A DNA stretch of 8,209 bases from Deltaproteobacteria bacterium (GTDB lineage: Bacteria > Myxococcota_A > UBA796 > UBA9615). Below, piece by piece: positions 6,570 to 8,209 of the stretch. Position numbers and translations under genes: made by a program. The notes beneath the pieces are model-generated. The model searched no databases and was not told where the DNA came from. It saw only the letters and a program-made list of their open reading frames with translations. Where the stretch lies: NCBI GenBank assembly GCA_029261955.1, contig JAJDAI010001113.1, positions 1 to 8,209 of the forward strand. The letters are read 5' to 3'. The first letter of the stretch is position 1, and each line of letters starts with the position of its first letter.

Positions 6570-6663
6570 GCACTTGAGTTTATTGACCCAATCGCACCAG
6601 TGAGGGCCCGATTGACCGGAGGTCGGCGACCGGTTCGCCGCGCCTCTGCCCTAGGCTGTGCTC

Positions 6664-7176
6664 ATGCTTCGCCGACCCCAGATCGCCGTGCTCGGGGCCC
6701 ACGCCCCCTCCCCCCGCCTCTACGCCGAGTGCGAGCTCCTCGGACGCCTCCTGGTGGACGCCGGCTGCCGGGTCGTGACGGGCGGCCTGGCCGGGGTGAT
6801 GGAGGCGGCTTCGAAGGGCGGATCGAGCTCGACGAAGCGGCGGGGCGGCGACGTCATCGGCCTGCTGCCCGGCACGGACGCCGACGAGGCCAACCCCTGG
6901 GTGGAGATCGTGATCCCGACGGGCCTCTCCCTCGCCCGCAACGTGCTCTGCGTGACCAGCGCCGACGCGGTCATCGCCTGCTGCGGCCGCGCCGGCACGC
7001 TCTCCGAGATCGCGATCGCCTGGCAGCTCGGCAAGCCCGTGATCGCGCTGGACCTCGACGAAGGCTGGGCCTCGAAGCTCGCAGGCGAAGCCATCGACGA
7101 CCGGCGGAGCGACCGCGTCGTGCGGGCGACCTCGGCGGCCGAAGCCGTCGCCGCGGTGCTCGCCGCCCTCCCCTGA
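6664..7176 (+). CDS. LOG/TIGR00725-family Rossmann-fold protein
   Basis: Protein of 170 residues resembling the TIGR00725 branch of the LOG ('lysine decarboxylase-like') superfamily, whose better-known members are nucleotide phosphoribohydrolases that release free cytokinin bases. The role of this bacterial branch is not settled. Visible features are an N-terminal QIAVLGAH strand, VVTGGLAGVMEAASKGG (Gly40-Gly41-Leu-Ala-Gly44), the conserved LARN (Arg91-Asn92), TSADAVI, and GTLSEIAIAWQLGKPVIAL (Gly110-Glu114 onward). The phosphate-binding loop reads CCGRAGTLSE where a glycine-rich PGGxGT or GGGxGT form is usual. I chose the ATG at 6664 because an AGG lies 8 bases upstream; a GTG at 6658 in the same frame would add two residues but leaves a poor spacing. 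The nuclease gene follows 63 bp downstream in the same direction. Confidence 0.88.
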   Translation: MLRRPQIAVLGAHAPSPRLYAECELLGRLLVDAGCRVVTGGLAGVMEAASKGGSSSTKRRGGDVIGLLPGTDADEANPWVEIVIPTGLSLARNVLCVTSADAVIACCGRAGTLSEIAIAWQLGKPVIALDLDEGWASKLAGEAIDDRRSDRVVRATSAAEAVAAVLAALP

Positions 7177-7179
7177 GCA

Positions 7180-7204
7180 GGCCGGGTCGGAGATCGTCCC
7201 GGCC
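7180..7204 (+). terminator. GC-rich hairpin between the LOG-like gene and the nuclease gene
   Basis: A perfect 7-bp inverted repeat, GGCCGGG (7180-7186) and CCCGGCC (7198-7204), with an 11-base loop, starts three bases after the LOG-like stop codon. No T-run follows, so it is not a classical intrinsic terminator. It could attenuate or stabilise the upstream mRNA, or it may arise by chance in such GC-rich DNA. Confidence 0.3.
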
Positions 7205-7239
7205 GCTCGGCTAAGCTTCGCGCTCCCTGGGGGAAGACC

Positions 7240-8209
7240 TTGAAGATCGTCCACGCAGCCGACCTGCACATCGACAGCCCGCTCCGCGGCCTCGCACGCC
7301 TGGAGGGGGCCCCCGTCGCCACGATCCGCCTGGCGACGCGGCGGGCCTTCGAGCAGCTGATCGGGCTGTGCCTCGAGGAGAGGGCCGCCCTGTTGCTGCT
7401 GGCCGGCGACGTCTTCGACGGGGACTGGAAGGACTTCCACACCGGGCTCTTCTTCGTGCGTCAGCTGAACCGCCTCCAGGAGGTGGGGACCCAGGTCGTC
7501 TTCATCCGCGGAAACCACGACGCGGCCTCCTCGGTGACCCGCAGCCTGCCCCTGCCCCAGCACGTCACCGAGCTGGCCACGAAGGCCCCGCAGACCCGGG
7601 TGTTCGAGCAGCTCGGCGTCGCCGTGCACGGCCAGGGCTACGCGACCCGGGCAGTGGAGGAGAACCTCGCGGCCGGCTTCCCCGCCCCCTTGCCTTCCCT
7701 GCTGAACATCGGGCTGCTGCACACCAACGCCACCGGCTCCTCCGAGCACGCCAACTACGCCCCCTGCACCGTCAACCAGCTGGTGGCCCACGGCTACCAG
7801 TACTGGGCCCTGGGCCACGTGCACCACCGGGCCGTGCTCGCCGAGGACCCCTGGGTGGTCTACCCGGGCAACCTCCAGGGACGGCACGCGCGGGAGACCG
7901 GGCCCAAGGGCTGCACCGTGCTCGACGTCGACGACGGGGTGATCCGCTCGGTGCGCGCGGTGACGCTGGACGTCGTGCGCTGGGAACGGGTCGTGGTGCA
8001 GGCCGAGGGGGTCACCGAGACCGCCGAGCTGGGCCGGCGCCTGACCGAAGCGGCGGAGGAGGCCCACGGCGCTGCGGGCGACCGGCCGCTGCTGCTCCGC
8101 GTGCAGATCCAGGGCGCGACGGAGCTGCACGGCGCCCTGCACGCCCACCCCGACCGCACGCGGGCCGAGCTGAGCGCCGCCGCGTTCGAGCTGGGGGAGT
8201 GCTGGATCG
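7240..8209 (+). CDS. YhaO/SbcD/Mre11-family metallophosphoesterase (DNA repair nuclease), 5' part
   Basis: First 323 residues of a two-metal phosphoesterase of the DNA repair exonuclease family; the 3' end is outside the window. Family members act as nucleases on DNA ends with a Rad50/SbcC- or YhaN-type ATPase. All metal-binding motifs seen in this fold are present: Asp8 and His10 in HAADLHIDSPLRGL, Asp57 in AGDVFD, Asn92-His93-Asp94 in RGNHD, His161 in GLLHT, and His193/His195 in GHVHH. The HAADLHIDSPLRGL opening matches YhaO-type proteins more than E. coli SbcD, which usually starts with HTSDWHLG. The TTG start is chosen because the conserved N-terminus begins directly after it (KIVHAADLH) and a GGGGGAAG lies just upstream at 7229-7236. 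The capping domain begins near residue 230. A partner ATPase gene is expected to the right but not seen. Probably co-transcribed with the LOG-like gene. Confidence 0.93.
   Translation, partial: MKIVHAADLHIDSPLRGLARLEGAPVATIRLATRRAFEQLIGLCLEERAALLLLAGDVFDGDWKDFHTGLFFVRQLNRLQEVGTQVVFIRGNHDAASSVTRSLPLPQHVTELATKAPQTRVFEQLGVAVHGQGYATRAVEENLAAGFPAPLPSLLNIGLLHTNATGSSEHANYAPCTVNQLVAHGYQYWALGHVHHRAVLAEDPWVVYPGNLQGRHARETGPKGCTVLDVDDGVIRSVRAVTLDVVRWERVVVQAEGVTETAELGRRLTEAAEEAHGAAGDRPLLLRVQIQGATELHGALHAHPDRTRAELSAAAFELGECWI

Larger units (their letters stand above)
6367..6663. promoter_or_regulatory. Divergent intergenic region with AT-rich island
   Basis: This non-coding stretch of about 297 bp separates the minus-strand synthase from the plus-strand LOG-like gene and must hold promoters for both directions. 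The half next to the synthase is C-rich on its sense strand. The segment at about 6515-6600 is the only AT-rich island of the window, with runs such as CGAAAATTGAAA and GAGTTTATTGACC. I see TTGACC at 6584-6589 and 6613-6618 and TTGAAA at 6564-6569, but no convincing paired -35/-10 set in either direction, so no promoter is placed exactly. Confidence 0.55.

Noticed and set aside
6574..6618. TTGACC boxes at 6584 and 6613 as -35 elements of the LOG-like gene
   Set aside because: No acceptable -10 element lies 16-18 bases downstream of either, so a specific promoter cannot be supported.
6580..8148. Minus-strand reading frame of 522 codons as a real gene
   Set aside because: It lies antisense and in register with both the LOG-like and YhaO-like genes, spans the gap between them, and has no recognisable domain. 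The same GC-bias artefact applies.

Overview
The window is very GC-rich (roughly 70% by eye), with strong G/C bias at third codon positions. It holds three genes around one divergent intergenic region. The gene set (a PfaA/PfaD-type lipid or polyketide synthase beside housekeeping genes) and the base composition fit a high-GC Gram-negative bacterium such as a Myxococcota or Planctomycetota member. This placement is an inference; there is no rRNA or other phylogenetic marker.

Left three quarters (minus strand, 6366 down past position 1): one uninterrupted reading frame of at least 2,122 codons whose 3' end lies outside the window. In translation order it carries a complete PfaD-type flavin enoyl reductase (about residues 1-547), a short linker, a ketosynthase (574-1030, Cys776/His911/His951), a malonyl-type acyltransferase (1127-1450, Ser1219/His1323), a Gln-rich helical linker, an Ala/Pro linker with a 21-nt tandem repeat, three tandem acyl carrier proteins (phosphopantetheine serines 1676, 1770, 1863) and the start of a ketoreductase region. 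In the standard PUFA synthase system PfaD is a separate protein, so a PfaD-PfaA fusion in one polypeptide is the most notable feature here. The product is probably a polyunsaturated fatty acid or another 'secondary lipid' of the Pfa/Hgl kind. Partner genes (PfaC-like KS-CLF-DH, acyltransferase, phosphopantetheinyl transferase) would be expected beyond the left edge.

Middle (6367-6663): about 300 bp without a gene, between the divergently transcribed synthase and the plus-strand genes. It contains a G-rich tract next to the synthase start, and the only AT-rich island of the window, which carries a perfect 6-bp inverted repeat (TTTCAA-N6-TTGAAA).

Right (plus strand): a small LOG/TIGR00725-like Rossmann protein (6664-7176). 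After 63 bp containing a GC-rich hairpin comes the 5' part of a YhaO/SbcD/Mre11-type metallophosphoesterase nuclease (7240 to the window end). These two look like a co-directional housekeeping pair with no obvious link to the synthase.

Two very long open frames lie exactly antisense and in codon register with these genes (94-6549 plus, 6580-8148 minus). They are best explained as composition artefacts.
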